A DNA stretch of 64,000 bases from Glaciecola sp048820975 (GTDB lineage: Bacteria; Pseudomonadota; Gammaproteobacteria; Enterobacterales; Alteromonadaceae): contig NZ_JBMEUF010000004.1 of NCBI RefSeq assembly GCF_048820975.1, positions 1 to 64,000 of the forward strand, read 5' to 3'. Below are positions 26,780 through 34,530 of this stretch, piece by piece. The notes under the pieces were generated by a model that searched no databases, was not told the DNA's origin, and saw only the letters and a program-made list of their open reading frames with translations. Position numbers and translations under genes: made by a program. Positions within the stretch are counted from its first letter, which is position 1. Every line of letters starts with the position of its first letter.

Positions 26780-26971
26780 TTATGCGCTTGCAAAGGCCAA
26801 TAAAGCGGTAATTGCTAAGCCTGATACCCCAAAAAAGCCATACTCAATACGCTCTTTGATTGCCTCAGCACCACTTTTGTCTGATAAGAAGCTCATTACA
26901 ATACAAGATAAGCCTAATACTAGGGCTAGCATCATGGCTCCAGACAACACGGTAGTTAATAATTCGTTCAT
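26780..26971 (-). CDS. Small membrane protein with two helices, unknown function
   Basis: A 63-residue protein with two membrane segments (about 8-30 and 45-62) linked by a charged loop (SDKSGAEAIKERIEYG). AGGAAA lies 7 bases before the ATG, which supports a real gene; I recognise no family. It is divergent from the DUF2884 gene across 309 bases containing a sigma-54-like site that faces the other way. Confidence 0.6.
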   Translation of the reverse strand: MNELLTTVLSGAMMLALVLGLSCIVMSFLSDKSGAEAIKERIEYGFFGVSGLAITALLAFASA

Positions 26972-27280
26972 ATATGTTTCCTGATAACAATTTTAAGTAT
27001 TATGCCTTAAAGTATTGCGCAAGCCTATGCCGCAACACTACTTTTTACAAAGTTTATGATCTTGGTCAATTTAGCGATATATTCGCTTATTTTATACAAT
27101 GTTACGAATTTACACGGCGCACAGAAGTGAGAAAACAATTAAACCACTGAATTTTAATGCTTTTATTATTGGCACTGCGTTTGCTTATGCTTCTACATTA
27201 GATTGTAAAAACACCTTATATGCATTTAACTCCATATGGGTATAGCATATGTTTAGCAGGATAACCTCAAAAGGATAATT
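26972..27280. other. Divergent intergenic region with sigma-54-like site
   Basis: The 309-base space contains the sigma-54-like element at 27170-27185, about 95 bases before the DUF2884 gene, and an isolated CACTAC (27036-27041) resembling half of the inverted repeat at 11025-11049. No RNA gene or other ORF is supported. Confidence 0.5.
27170..27185 (+). promoter_or_regulatory. Sigma-54 (RpoN)-like promoter
   Basis: TGGCACT-GCGT-TTGCT matches the -24/-12 consensus TGGCACG-N4-TTGCW at all but one position, with GG and GC 12 bases apart. Expected start about 27196, leaving a leader of about 85 bases before the ATG at 27281. Confidence 0.68.
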
Positions 27281-28060
27281 ATGAAAAATTTTACGCTTCC
27301 ATTAGTAGCTTTCGTAAGTAGCGCGTTTATTGCTTTTAGCGCACAAGCTCAATCATTTAGTAACAATCAGTGTAATGCTGATTTTAAAGGTGATGTTGTA
27401 TTTGAAAACAACCTTTTACAAGTATTTCCAACCAAGCAGCAGGTAGTTACATTTAATAGCGCTGGAAAAGTAACGGTGGATGGCTCTCAAATTAGCCTTA
27501 GCAGTGCACAAACTGATTATGCAAAAGCCTATTACGCAAATGCAGAAGCAGCCATTCCTATTGTGGTAGATATTAGTAGCGAAGCCATTCAGATTGCAAA
27601 TGTTTCATTGTCGGAAACAGCCATTGGAATACTAGGCCCGAATACTAAACTGCCCAAAATGATTGATACTAAGCTAATGGCCATTAGTGAAGCTATTAAA
27701 GGCCACGTATACGCTAATCCAGACTCTTTAACATTTAAAAGCGCACAATTAGAAAAAGACCTTGGCGGCAATGAAGGCTTTGATGATGAAATAAGCAAAG
27801 TTACCACCGAGATGACCGCGGCTTTTACCGCTGAATTATTACAATCAGTAATGAGTGGTAAAACAAACTTTGAAGATGTTGAGAAGCGTTTAGAAAGTTT
27901 GGGCGAAGAAATTGAAGAAAAAGCTGAAGCGCTGGCCGAACAACTAGAAGATAAAACAAAGCTTTTATGTGAAAAACTAGAAGCCATTGATACAGCTGAA
28001 ACTGAGCTACAAAGCATAAGTGCCTTAAGTAATCTCAATATTATTGTAGTGGGAAAATAA
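27281..28060 (+). CDS. DUF2884 (YggN-like) periplasmic protein
   Basis: A 259-residue exported protein with signal peptide (cleavage after AQA about residue 24), then the family-like pattern FKGDVVFENNLLQV ... GKVTVDGSQISLSSAQTDYA and a long helical, Glu/Lys-rich C-terminal part (DVEKRLESLGEEIEEKAEAL). This arrangement matches E. coli YggN/DUF2884, whose function is unknown. AAGGA precedes the ATG. The upstream sigma-54-like promoter suggests stress or nutrient control rather than constitutive expression. Confidence 0.82.
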   Translation: MKNFTLPLVAFVSSAFIAFSAQAQSFSNNQCNADFKGDVVFENNLLQVFPTKQQVVTFNSAGKVTVDGSQISLSSAQTDYAKAYYANAEAAIPIVVDISSEAIQIANVSLSETAIGILGPNTKLPKMIDTKLMAISEAIKGHVYANPDSLTFKSAQLEKDLGGNEGFDDEISKVTTEMTAAFTAELLQSVMSGKTNFEDVEKRLESLGEEIEEKAEALAEQLEDKTKLLCEKLEAIDTAETELQSISALSNLNIIVVGK

Positions 28061-28067
28061 GCTTTCC

Positions 28068-28943
28068 ATGGTAAAAATTGTAAAGCAAAAGAAGCTTCAT
28101 ATTGTTGGTCTTGGCTGGCTAGGGTTTCCTCTAGCCAAGCGCATGCAAAGCAAAGGTTATAGCGTGTCTGGCACTGTGCAATCGGCCCAGAAGCAAGCTA
28201 ATGTAGCCTCGCTACTGCCTAATGTTACTTGTGATGTTTTCCAGCTGTATAGTGAATGCAATATCAATCAAGCGCGCTGTGCTGGCGGTGCGCTTGTGCT
28301 CAATGTTCCGCCTGGTAGACGAAATTTTTGCAGCAAAACCTACACCACAGCAATGATAAAGCTCATTGATGATGCCTTTAATGCTGGATTGCAATACCTT
28401 TGCTTTATCAGTACAACGTCTGTATTTAATGGAACGCTAGGCGTAATTAACAATAATACCGACCTTGCACCTTTAAGTGATTCAGCGAAAGCTCACGTCA
28501 TCATTGAACAGCATTTGCTTAATACTTATCCCAATATGCACAGCGTTGTTAGGCCAGGTGGCTTAGTAGGGCCTAAGGTGTATGAATCAAGCAAAAGCGC
28601 GAATCCGCAAGCCGAATATCGACATCCAATTTTCACCTTGTGTAACAAACAAGATATAAGCAGCGGGCACGAATCTATCAACTTAGTTCATCTTGATGAT
28701 ATGTTGAATGTACTTGGTAAGTTGATAGATAAGCAAAGCTTGGGGAGGTTTAACGTAACGGCTGCAGAACACCCTAACAAAGCGGAGTATTACCGTTGGT
28801 GTGCTAAGGCACTTGATTTGCCTGAGCCTGGTTTCATTAAAAATGAAGCAAGGCCGGCAAAAATAATAGATGCATCACAAACCTTTAGTGAACTAGGGCT
28901 TGAACTTGTACATCCAAGCCCTTACACCATGGTGCCTATATAA
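28068..28943 (+). CDS. NAD(P)-binding epimerase-like protein (YeeZ type)
   Basis: A 291-residue Rossmann-fold protein: dinucleotide motif HIVGLGWLGFPLA at residues about 11-23, LVLNVPPGRR, and FISTTSVFNGTLG as the SDR active-site strand; the usual YxxxK is replaced by a degenerate region, as in the YeeZ group. Substrate unknown. It begins 7 bases after the DUF2884 stop and is probably co-transcribed with it. It converges with the sodium symporter across only 29 bases. Confidence 0.8.
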   Translation: MVKIVKQKKLHIVGLGWLGFPLAKRMQSKGYSVSGTVQSAQKQANVASLLPNVTCDVFQLYSECNINQARCAGGALVLNVPPGRRNFCSKTYTTAMIKLIDDAFNAGLQYLCFISTTSVFNGTLGVINNNTDLAPLSDSAKAHVIIEQHLLNTYPNMHSVVRPGGLVGPKVYESSKSANPQAEYRHPIFTLCNKQDISSGHESINLVHLDDMLNVLGKLIDKQSLGRFNVTAAEHPNKAEYYRWCAKALDLPEPGFIKNEARPAKIIDASQTFSELGLELVHPSPYTMVPI

Positions 28944-28972
28944 GATATAAGCACCCATATTTCAAATACCTA

Positions 28973-30394
28973 TTAACCTATAAGCGCTGCACCGAAGTAT
29001 TTTGCGGCAACAGTATTAATAAAGATTAGCGCTAAAATACTTGGAATGAAGGTGCCTAAAGAGAAATTGACATAGCGCTCTAAAAAGCTTTTTTGAAAAT
29101 TTGGAGCGCCCTGATCGAGCTCATTATTAAACGCTACCTTTTTCCACTTATAGCTTACGAATAAGCAAATTAACAAGCCATTTAAGGGTAAAATTGTATC
29201 GTAAAAGACATCATAAACCACCTCGAAAAATGACTTCGTAGAGCCCGCATAAGTCACAAAGCTTGTGAAAAAGTCATAAAACCCAAAAGAGAAAGCACAC
29301 ATAAGCGAAAATATAACAAGCAACAAGCCACAAATGAGCAATGAAGGTTTACGCGATATCCCTTTTTCACTCATAAGTGATGCCACCGGCACTTCAAAAA
29401 TTGACACCAACGACGTTATAGCTGCAAAAAATACCAGTAAAAAGAAGATGCTAGCAACTGTGCTTGCCCCGCCGTAACCAATGCTTTCTTGTAGCGCTAA
29501 AAATATTTGAGGTAAGTAAGAAAATATCATCGAAATAGATGATTCACTGAGTTCATTCGGATCCACATTTGGATTGAATGAGAAAATAGCGGGTAGAATC
29601 ATTAAGCCAGCGGTAAAGGCAACGGCAGTATCGGTTAATGCGACTAGCTTTGCGGAGCCCGGTAAATCGGAACGTTTATCAATATAACTACCATAAGTAA
29701 TCATAATCCCCATGCCTAAAGACAAAGAGAAAAATGCCTGTGAAAGCGCACCATTAACTACATTTGCATTGATTTTATCAAAGTCAGGAATAAGGTAAAA
29801 CTCAAGCCCAGCCATGGCGTTGTCTCTTGTAAGAACAAATACCACCATGCCTACCAACATAACGAATAAAGCTGGCATAAGCACTTTTGCCGCTTTTTCA
29901 ATTCCTTGTTTTACGCCACCTTGCAAAATCAAATAAACAATTACCAGCACACCAGCCATATAAGCAAATAAGCTATTGCCAGTAATAAAATTGCCGAAAG
30001 TAGATGGGTCTGCCAAAACGTCAAGGTTGCCAATCATACTTTCAACTAAATAACCGAAAATCCAAACAGTTATCACCAAGTAAAAAACGGCAATCATAAA
30101 AGGAGTAATAACCGATAACCAACCCGCTATTCGCCACCCGGCATTGCCTGAAGATAGCTGTGTAAGTGCGCCTAGAGGGTCTTTCTGTGATGCTCTACCA
30201 ACGGTCATTTCGGCAATCATGACGGGTAAGCAAATTGCGACCACAAAAATGGCGTACATGAGCAAAAAGGCTCCCCCGCCATTTTTTGCAGCACCTACTG
30301 GGAAGCCTACTAAATTGCCTATCCCCACAGCCGAGCCGGCTGCGGCTAAAATAAAGCCTAGTTTTGAACCAAATTGCTCACGAGAACCTGCCAT
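28973..30394 (-). CDS. Neurotransmitter:sodium symporter family transporter
   Basis: A 473-residue inner-membrane protein of the NSS/SNF family, which imports amino acids or related amines with Na+. It opens with the family signature (REQFGSKLGFILAAAGSAVG, GNLVGFP, KNGGGAFLLMY), whose unwound TM1 binds Na+ and substrate, and has about 12 membrane segments. AAGGA precedes the ATG. Substrate cannot be read from sequence. Sodium coupling fits the NQR sodium pump elsewhere in the window. Confidence 0.92.
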   Translation of the reverse strand: MAGSREQFGSKLGFILAAAGSAVGIGNLVGFPVGAAKNGGGAFLLMYAIFVVAICLPVMIAEMTVGRASQKDPLGALTQLSSGNAGWRIAGWLSVITPFMIAVFYLVITVWIFGYLVESMIGNLDVLADPSTFGNFITGNSLFAYMAGVLVIVYLILQGGVKQGIEKAAKVLMPALFVMLVGMVVFVLTRDNAMAGLEFYLIPDFDKINANVVNGALSQAFFSLSLGMGIMITYGSYIDKRSDLPGSAKLVALTDTAVAFTAGLMILPAIFSFNPNVDPNELSESSISMIFSYLPQIFLALQESIGYGGASTVASIFFLLVFFAAITSLVSIFEVPVASLMSEKGISRKPSLLICGLLLVIFSLMCAFSFGFYDFFTSFVTYAGSTKSFFEVVYDVFYDTILPLNGLLICLFVSYKWKKVAFNNELDQGAPNFQKSFLERYVNFSLGTFIPSILALIFINTVAAKYFGAALIG

Positions 30395-30505
30395 GAGATA
30401 TCCTTTATTATTGTTTTTATTTATTGTGTTTGTTTACGGATGTTAACAGCAGTTAATAAAAAAGTCTGCACTAAAATTCGCGGTTCTCGCCCCTTATATA
30501 AGCCA

Positions 30506-31231
30506 TTAGTAAGCGATTGTTTGACCATCCCAGTCAAAATAGTAGGGTGACTTCTCAGCCTCTAAGGTGGCTATGTGTTTAAGCAGTTGTGTTGCGGTGA
30601 AATCAGCGGTAAATAATTTTCCAGGTTTTACATTTGATTGAAAAGGCTTTGATAGCTCGGTATCTACAGTGCCGGGGTGGTAGCAAGCTAAACTCACGTT
30701 GGGCAAACGGCGCTTGTACTCAACACTGGCCGTTTTAACCAGCATATTTAAAGCGGCTTTTGATGCTCTATACCCATACCATCCGCCTAACTCGTTTTCA
30801 CTAATACTGCCCACTCTGGCACTAAAAAAGACAACACTCGCTTTTTCTTTGTTAAGCACCTTAACTAGTTGCTTCATCCAAAGGGCTGGCACAATAGTAT
30901 TTACACGGAAATACTCGGCTAACTGTGATGCGTTAATATCTTCTAAGCGTTTTTCTGGTTTTAACTGCACATTACCCGAGGTATGTAATACACCCGTGGT
31001 GCATATAACTTGGTCGAGGCGAATCTTTTGATCAAGTAAGTTACGCACAAAGGCTTGTACTTGTAATTCGTCACTAGAATCAAGCTCAGTATGCAATTGA
31101 TTTGTGTGCTTATTGGCATATTCGTGCCTAGAAACTGTATACACTTGGGTTTGCGGAGCCGCACATATTTGATCAATAAGTGCTCTTGCAATTCCGCCAT
31201 TAGCGCCAATTATTAGAATGTTTTGTGTCAT
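30506..31231 (-). CDS. Short-chain dehydrogenase/reductase
   Basis: A 241-residue classical SDR: cofactor motif IGANGGIARAL near residues 7-17, catalytic Ser in VVFFSARVGS and YGYRASKAALN giving the YxxxK pair, then YHPGTVDTELSKPF. The arrangement is that of the CsgA/C-factor-like SDR group. Substrate unknown. Separated by 111 bases from the symporter gene, same strand. Confidence 0.88.
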   Translation of the reverse strand: MTQNILIIGANGGIARALIDQICAAPQTQVYTVSRHEYANKHTNQLHTELDSSDELQVQAFVRNLLDQKIRLDQVICTTGVLHTSGNVQLKPEKRLEDINASQLAEYFRVNTIVPALWMKQLVKVLNKEKASVVFFSARVGSISENELGGWYGYRASKAALNMLVKTASVEYKRRLPNVSLACYHPGTVDTELSKPFQSNVKPGKLFTADFTATQLLKHIATLEAEKSPYYFDWDGQTIAY

Positions 31232-31268
31232 ATTTAATCTCTACATTTAAAAAGCCTTCGCTGGGCGC

Positions 31269-31658
31269 TTATAGCTTAAGATTGCAATTATTGTCGCAGC
31301 GCTTTTTACCGGTTAACCAGTACGATATTTTGTAGCGGTTGCGGGCAAACACTAAGTAAGCTTTATCAGCGAAAAATCGAATAAGGGGCCAGCGCAAAGG
31401 TGCATATAGCCACCCCTTACCCACCAAACTCCATGCCTTATGAGTAGCATCTAAGCCAATAAGCATTGTGCCATCACTTTGCATGCCATGAATACGTGCG
31501 TTAAGTGCATCAAAGTCCAAATCAGGATAGTTCACGGCAAAGGTGTCATCGGTAATATCAACAAATGCCAGCTTATGTTCGTTGTTGTATTTTTTAAGGT
31601 GTGCCATTTCTTTTTCGCATAAAGGGCACAATCCATCGTAAAATATTGTGAATGCCAT
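31269..31658 (-). CDS. DUF393 (DCC) thiol-disulfide oxidoreductase-like protein
   Basis: A 129-residue protein beginning MAFTIFYDGLCPLCEKEM, with the DCC motif CPLC (about 11-14) of the DUF393 family, predicted to be thioredoxin-like redox proteins; the middle (DFDALNARIHGMQSDG) also fits. I use the ATG at 31658; the longer frame to 31790 would overlap the divergent msrA gene and add sequence foreign to the family. Ribosome binding site weak (GAG). Lying back-to-back with msrA, it may share a role in thiol repair. Confidence 0.85.
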   Translation of the reverse strand: MAFTIFYDGLCPLCEKEMAHLKKYNNEHKLAFVDITDDTFAVNYPDLDFDALNARIHGMQSDGTMLIGLDATHKAWSLVGKGWLYAPLRWPLIRFFADKAYLVFARNRYKISYWLTGKKRCDNNCNLKL

Positions 31659-31783
31659 AAGTACTCGACGTTTATATAAAAATGTGAATAAATTAGTAAT
31701 ACGTAAATACGCGTTTTTAGATGACTTGAAATAAAAATAATCACACCCACTTACTTGATTAATTAGCGAAAAGGAAAAATATA

Positions 31784-32317
31784 ATGGCAACAGAAAGTAT
31801 CACATTGGCAGGCGGTTGTTTTTGGTGTATTGAGTCAGCCTTTAATAGCGTTGAAGGTGTAGTAAGTGCTTACAGCGGCTACACAAATGGTTCAGTCGAC
31901 AACCCGAGTTACGAGCAAGTATGCACCGGCTCAACAGGACACACTGAAGCAGTTCAGGTGAACTTTGATACAGAGGTGATTTCTCGCCGTGAAATACTAG
32001 AGATATTTTTCGCCCTGCATGATCCAACACAATTAAACAAACAAGGTAATGATACCGGCCCTCAATATAGAGGCGGAATCTATTATGTATCGGAAGAACA
32101 AAAACACGATGCCTTCCAGATAATTGCTGAAATGACTGAACAAGAGGTATGGCCGAACCCGATTGTTACCGAAGTTGAACCATTAAGTAATTACTTTCAG
32201 GCAGAAGACTACCATCAAGATTATTTCAGTAACAATCCAGAAAATGTGTACTGCAATATGGTAGTTGCCCCCAAACTAGCTAAGTTCAAGAAAACCTTTG
32301 CGAGCAGATTGAAGTAA
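31784..32317 (+). CDS. msrA: Peptide-methionine (S)-S-oxide reductase MsrA
   Basis: MsrA repairs the S epimer of methionine sulfoxide in oxidised proteins. The 177-residue protein has the catalytic GGCFWC (Cys12) near the N-terminus, the GYTNG and STGHTEAVQVNFD stretches and PQYRGGIYY, all typical; further cysteines (Cys15 and one in NVYCNMVV) may resolve the sulfenic acid. AAGGAA precedes the ATG. Single-domain form without MsrB. Confidence 0.95.
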   Translation: MATESITLAGGCFWCIESAFNSVEGVVSAYSGYTNGSVDNPSYEQVCTGSTGHTEAVQVNFDTEVISRREILEIFFALHDPTQLNKQGNDTGPQYRGGIYYVSEEQKHDAFQIIAEMTEQEVWPNPIVTEVEPLSNYFQAEDYHQDYFSNNPENVYCNMVVAPKLAKFKKTFASRLK

Positions 32318-32326
32318 AGTAGACGT

Positions 32327-32361
32327 GCTCGTGTCAAAAGTGCCATTATTTTTACACGAGC
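32327..32361. terminator. Weak hairpin between msrA and the GST gene
   Basis: GCTCGTGT and ACACGAGC form an 8-bp stem around a 19-base loop rich in T. It lies between the convergent genes; without a T tract after the stem its role as a terminator is uncertain. Confidence 0.35.
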
Positions 32362-32367
32362 AAAGTG

Positions 32368-33036
32368 TTATTTTTTAGCAAAGGCGGCTTGTAAGTATGC
32401 TTGAAATGCTGGCGTAGCCTCTTGTAAGTCAGCCGCTATAACTTGTGCTTCTGGCATGCTGTTTAAGGTTTGCATAAGCTCTTGAGCACCAGGCGCCAAG
32501 CTTAATAAGTCTATATCAAACAGTTTTTTAGCAACCGCAGATGCTAAGTTAACTGAATACATAAACATGATGTCAGCGGCGCTTATTTTATCTCCCATTA
32601 AATAGGGCGAAAATGAGGCAGTACGCGCAATAAATTGCATTCCATTTTTAAGCGCTAACTTAACTTCTTTTTTAGTTAATTCTTCACCTTGAACACCCCA
32701 AAATGCTTCGGCATGACAACGTCTTGCAGGGAGCTCAATATAAAGCTCTACCATTTTCATAAGTTCTCTTATTTGCGCTTTTTCAAAGGCATTACCCCAA
32801 ATTAATGGTGACTGCGCATAGCTTTCATCTAAATATTCAAGGATTGCGTTGGTTTCGGCAATTACGCCTTCTGGCGTTTGTAGGCAAGGCACTTTTCCCG
32901 TAGGGCAAATAGCTAAATACTCAGGGCTCTGATTGGGGTAAGTGTGAACGGCTTCGTACTCAATATCTTTAATCGCCATGGCCATTTTTACCATGTTGTA
33001 GTAGTTACTTACATCAAATCCATAAAGTTTAAGCAT
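32368..33036 (-). CDS. Glutathione S-transferase family protein
   Basis: A 222-residue protein with thioredoxin-like N-terminal domain (LKLYGFDVSNYYNMVKMAMA; cis-Pro region GKVPCLQT; ETNAILEYLDE, the glutathione-binding E-T/S motif) and a helical C-terminal domain. The Ser/Asn near the N-terminus rather than Cys or Tyr leaves the class open. GAGGT precedes the ATG. Substrate unknown. Confidence 0.88.
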   Translation of the reverse strand: MLKLYGFDVSNYYNMVKMAMAIKDIEYEAVHTYPNQSPEYLAICPTGKVPCLQTPEGVIAETNAILEYLDESYAQSPLIWGNAFEKAQIRELMKMVELYIELPARRCHAEAFWGVQGEELTKKEVKLALKNGMQFIARTASFSPYLMGDKISAADIMFMYSVNLASAVAKKLFDIDLLSLAPGAQELMQTLNSMPEAQVIAADLQEATPAFQAYLQAAFAKK

Positions 33037-33142
33037 TGTGCACCTCGTCTATTAGCTTATTAATTACACTAACATGCACTTGTGGATCTTTAATTACAAG
33101 ATTTGATTATTTATACTTAACTATTCATTGAGTGAACGTTCT

Positions 33143-34282
33143 TTATTCCATCATTAGTTTATTTGCAGGTATTGAAAACAATAAAGGTGACATACGATCA
33201 TATTTCGTTTTATCACCGGGGCATGCTTCAAGATTTGTATTGGCTGGATATACTTTCTTCCAAGGGTCATTTATTAGGTACAAGGTATCTTGATGAACCG
33301 CAATCCCTTCTATTCCCGTGATGGCGATGTTATAAGGGGCAGAGCCCTCGCACGGAGCTTTAAATACTACATCAATCACTTTGGTGGGTTGTTGCTTAGC
33401 TAAATCTACTATCCAGAGTTGATTGTCATTCCGGGCTGACAAAATCAAAATGCCTTTGCTCGCGTCATTAGGGTAATACACATCCATCCCATTAATAGGG
33501 TGATTTCCCTTAGCCACTTCAGGCAGCCATAAATTACTGTCTTTCACCGGTAAAAAAACATCGAGCGTTTTAAACATTGTATGGGTATAAGGGAGTTCAA
33601 ATATACGAGGTTTCGTTTGACTGTCTTTTTCAAGGCCTAAAAATATTCGCCCATCTTTGCTTATTGTAATCCCTTCAATACCATCATTTGGAAAGTTACC
33701 TACCGCATCACTGGCAGCAAATTGAAGTGCACGAACCCCAACTATGAGTAAGTTATCATCTTGTTGACTCACCTTTACTAAAAGGCTTGGGTGTTCTGTA
33801 GAGCCGCTATTAGCAAAGCGTTGTTTACAAGCGTCAGAGTATTCCCCTGAACGGGTTGCATCTTCAGTCACGAGTAGCCATGAATTAGGCTCACCCGGTA
33901 TACTTACCAAGCCCTCGTAGTCAGGTCGTGCGTTTAAATATGATGCAAAACAACTGGCCTGTAGTGCTTCGCTTAACACAAAAGGCCCTAGTTTCCCCAC
34001 CACTTCCCCTGTTTGAGGCTGAATCATGTGTAGCTTCTTTATTTGCGAATCATGAGCGCTTCCATCTGACACACTAAAGAGTTTGCCATCAAAGTAGCTT
34101 AAACCCGATGTTTGTGGGTCTAACATGCTGCTATTGTCAGCCTCGAGTATCCACTTACCCGACGTTTCAATGGGCTGCGCTATTTTTATTTGTTTGTCAG
34201 ATGCTATACATGCGCTTAACATTGCACCTAGCACAATTATTGATAAGCGCATAAAATCACTCGTTACGTGATTTAAAGACAT
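33143..34282 (-). CDS. Predicted lipoprotein with beta-propeller-like domain
   Basis: A 379-residue lipoprotein. The start at 34282 is set by AAGGAA 7 bases upstream; the signal peptide ends in lipobox LSAC with Cys25. The mature part (SGLSYFDGKLFSVSD, YEGLVSIPGEPNSWLLVTED, DGIEGITISKDGRIFLGLEK, ITGIEGIAVHQDTLYLINDP) has repeated blades like esterase/phytase-like propellers, with conserved EG(I/L) turns. No catalytic assignment is made. It is divergent from the PhoD-like gene. Its ribosome binding region carries the second copy of a 22-bp repeat. Confidence 0.75.
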   Translation of the reverse strand: MSLNHVTSDFMRLSIIVLGAMLSACIASDKQIKIAQPIETSGKWILEADNSSMLDPQTSGLSYFDGKLFSVSDGSAHDSQIKKLHMIQPQTGEVVGKLGPFVLSEALQASCFASYLNARPDYEGLVSIPGEPNSWLLVTEDATRSGEYSDACKQRFANSGSTEHPSLLVKVSQQDDNLLIVGVRALQFAASDAVGNFPNDGIEGITISKDGRIFLGLEKDSQTKPRIFELPYTHTMFKTLDVFLPVKDSNLWLPEVAKGNHPINGMDVYYPNDASKGILILSARNDNQLWIVDLAKQQPTKVIDVVFKAPCEGSAPYNIAITGIEGIAVHQDTLYLINDPWKKVYPANTNLEACPGDKTKYDRMSPLLFSIPANKLMME

Positions 34283-34286
34283 AATT

Positions 34287-34308
34287 TCATTCCTTAAAAT
34301 GATAAATT
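34287..34308 (-). repeat. 22-bp repeat copy 2, over the ribosome binding site of the lipoprotein gene
   Basis: Identical on this strand to 11732-11753, including the AAGGA; the genes that follow are unrelated. Confidence 0.7.
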
Positions 34309-34530
34309 GGAACGCCCCAAAGGCATCAACAAACAATAATCTTATTGTTAAATAATAGCTAAACCGTAACTTAAGCTAGCATATAGTCAATAGCAATCTT
34401 ATGAATTATAAGTAGAATAAAGAAAATAGTGACACTGATCCTAAACTTACTGATATCGTAAATTAATGTTAAAGGGCAAGGGAAATAGTAGTTAAAGAAT
34501 ATAAACGCGCGAATAGGATGTCTTGTAAGC

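Noticed and set aside
27589..28038. 149-codon minus-strand frame opposite the DUF2884 gene
   Set aside because: Low-complexity Ser/Ala translation that mirrors the Glu/Lys-rich helix of the real gene.
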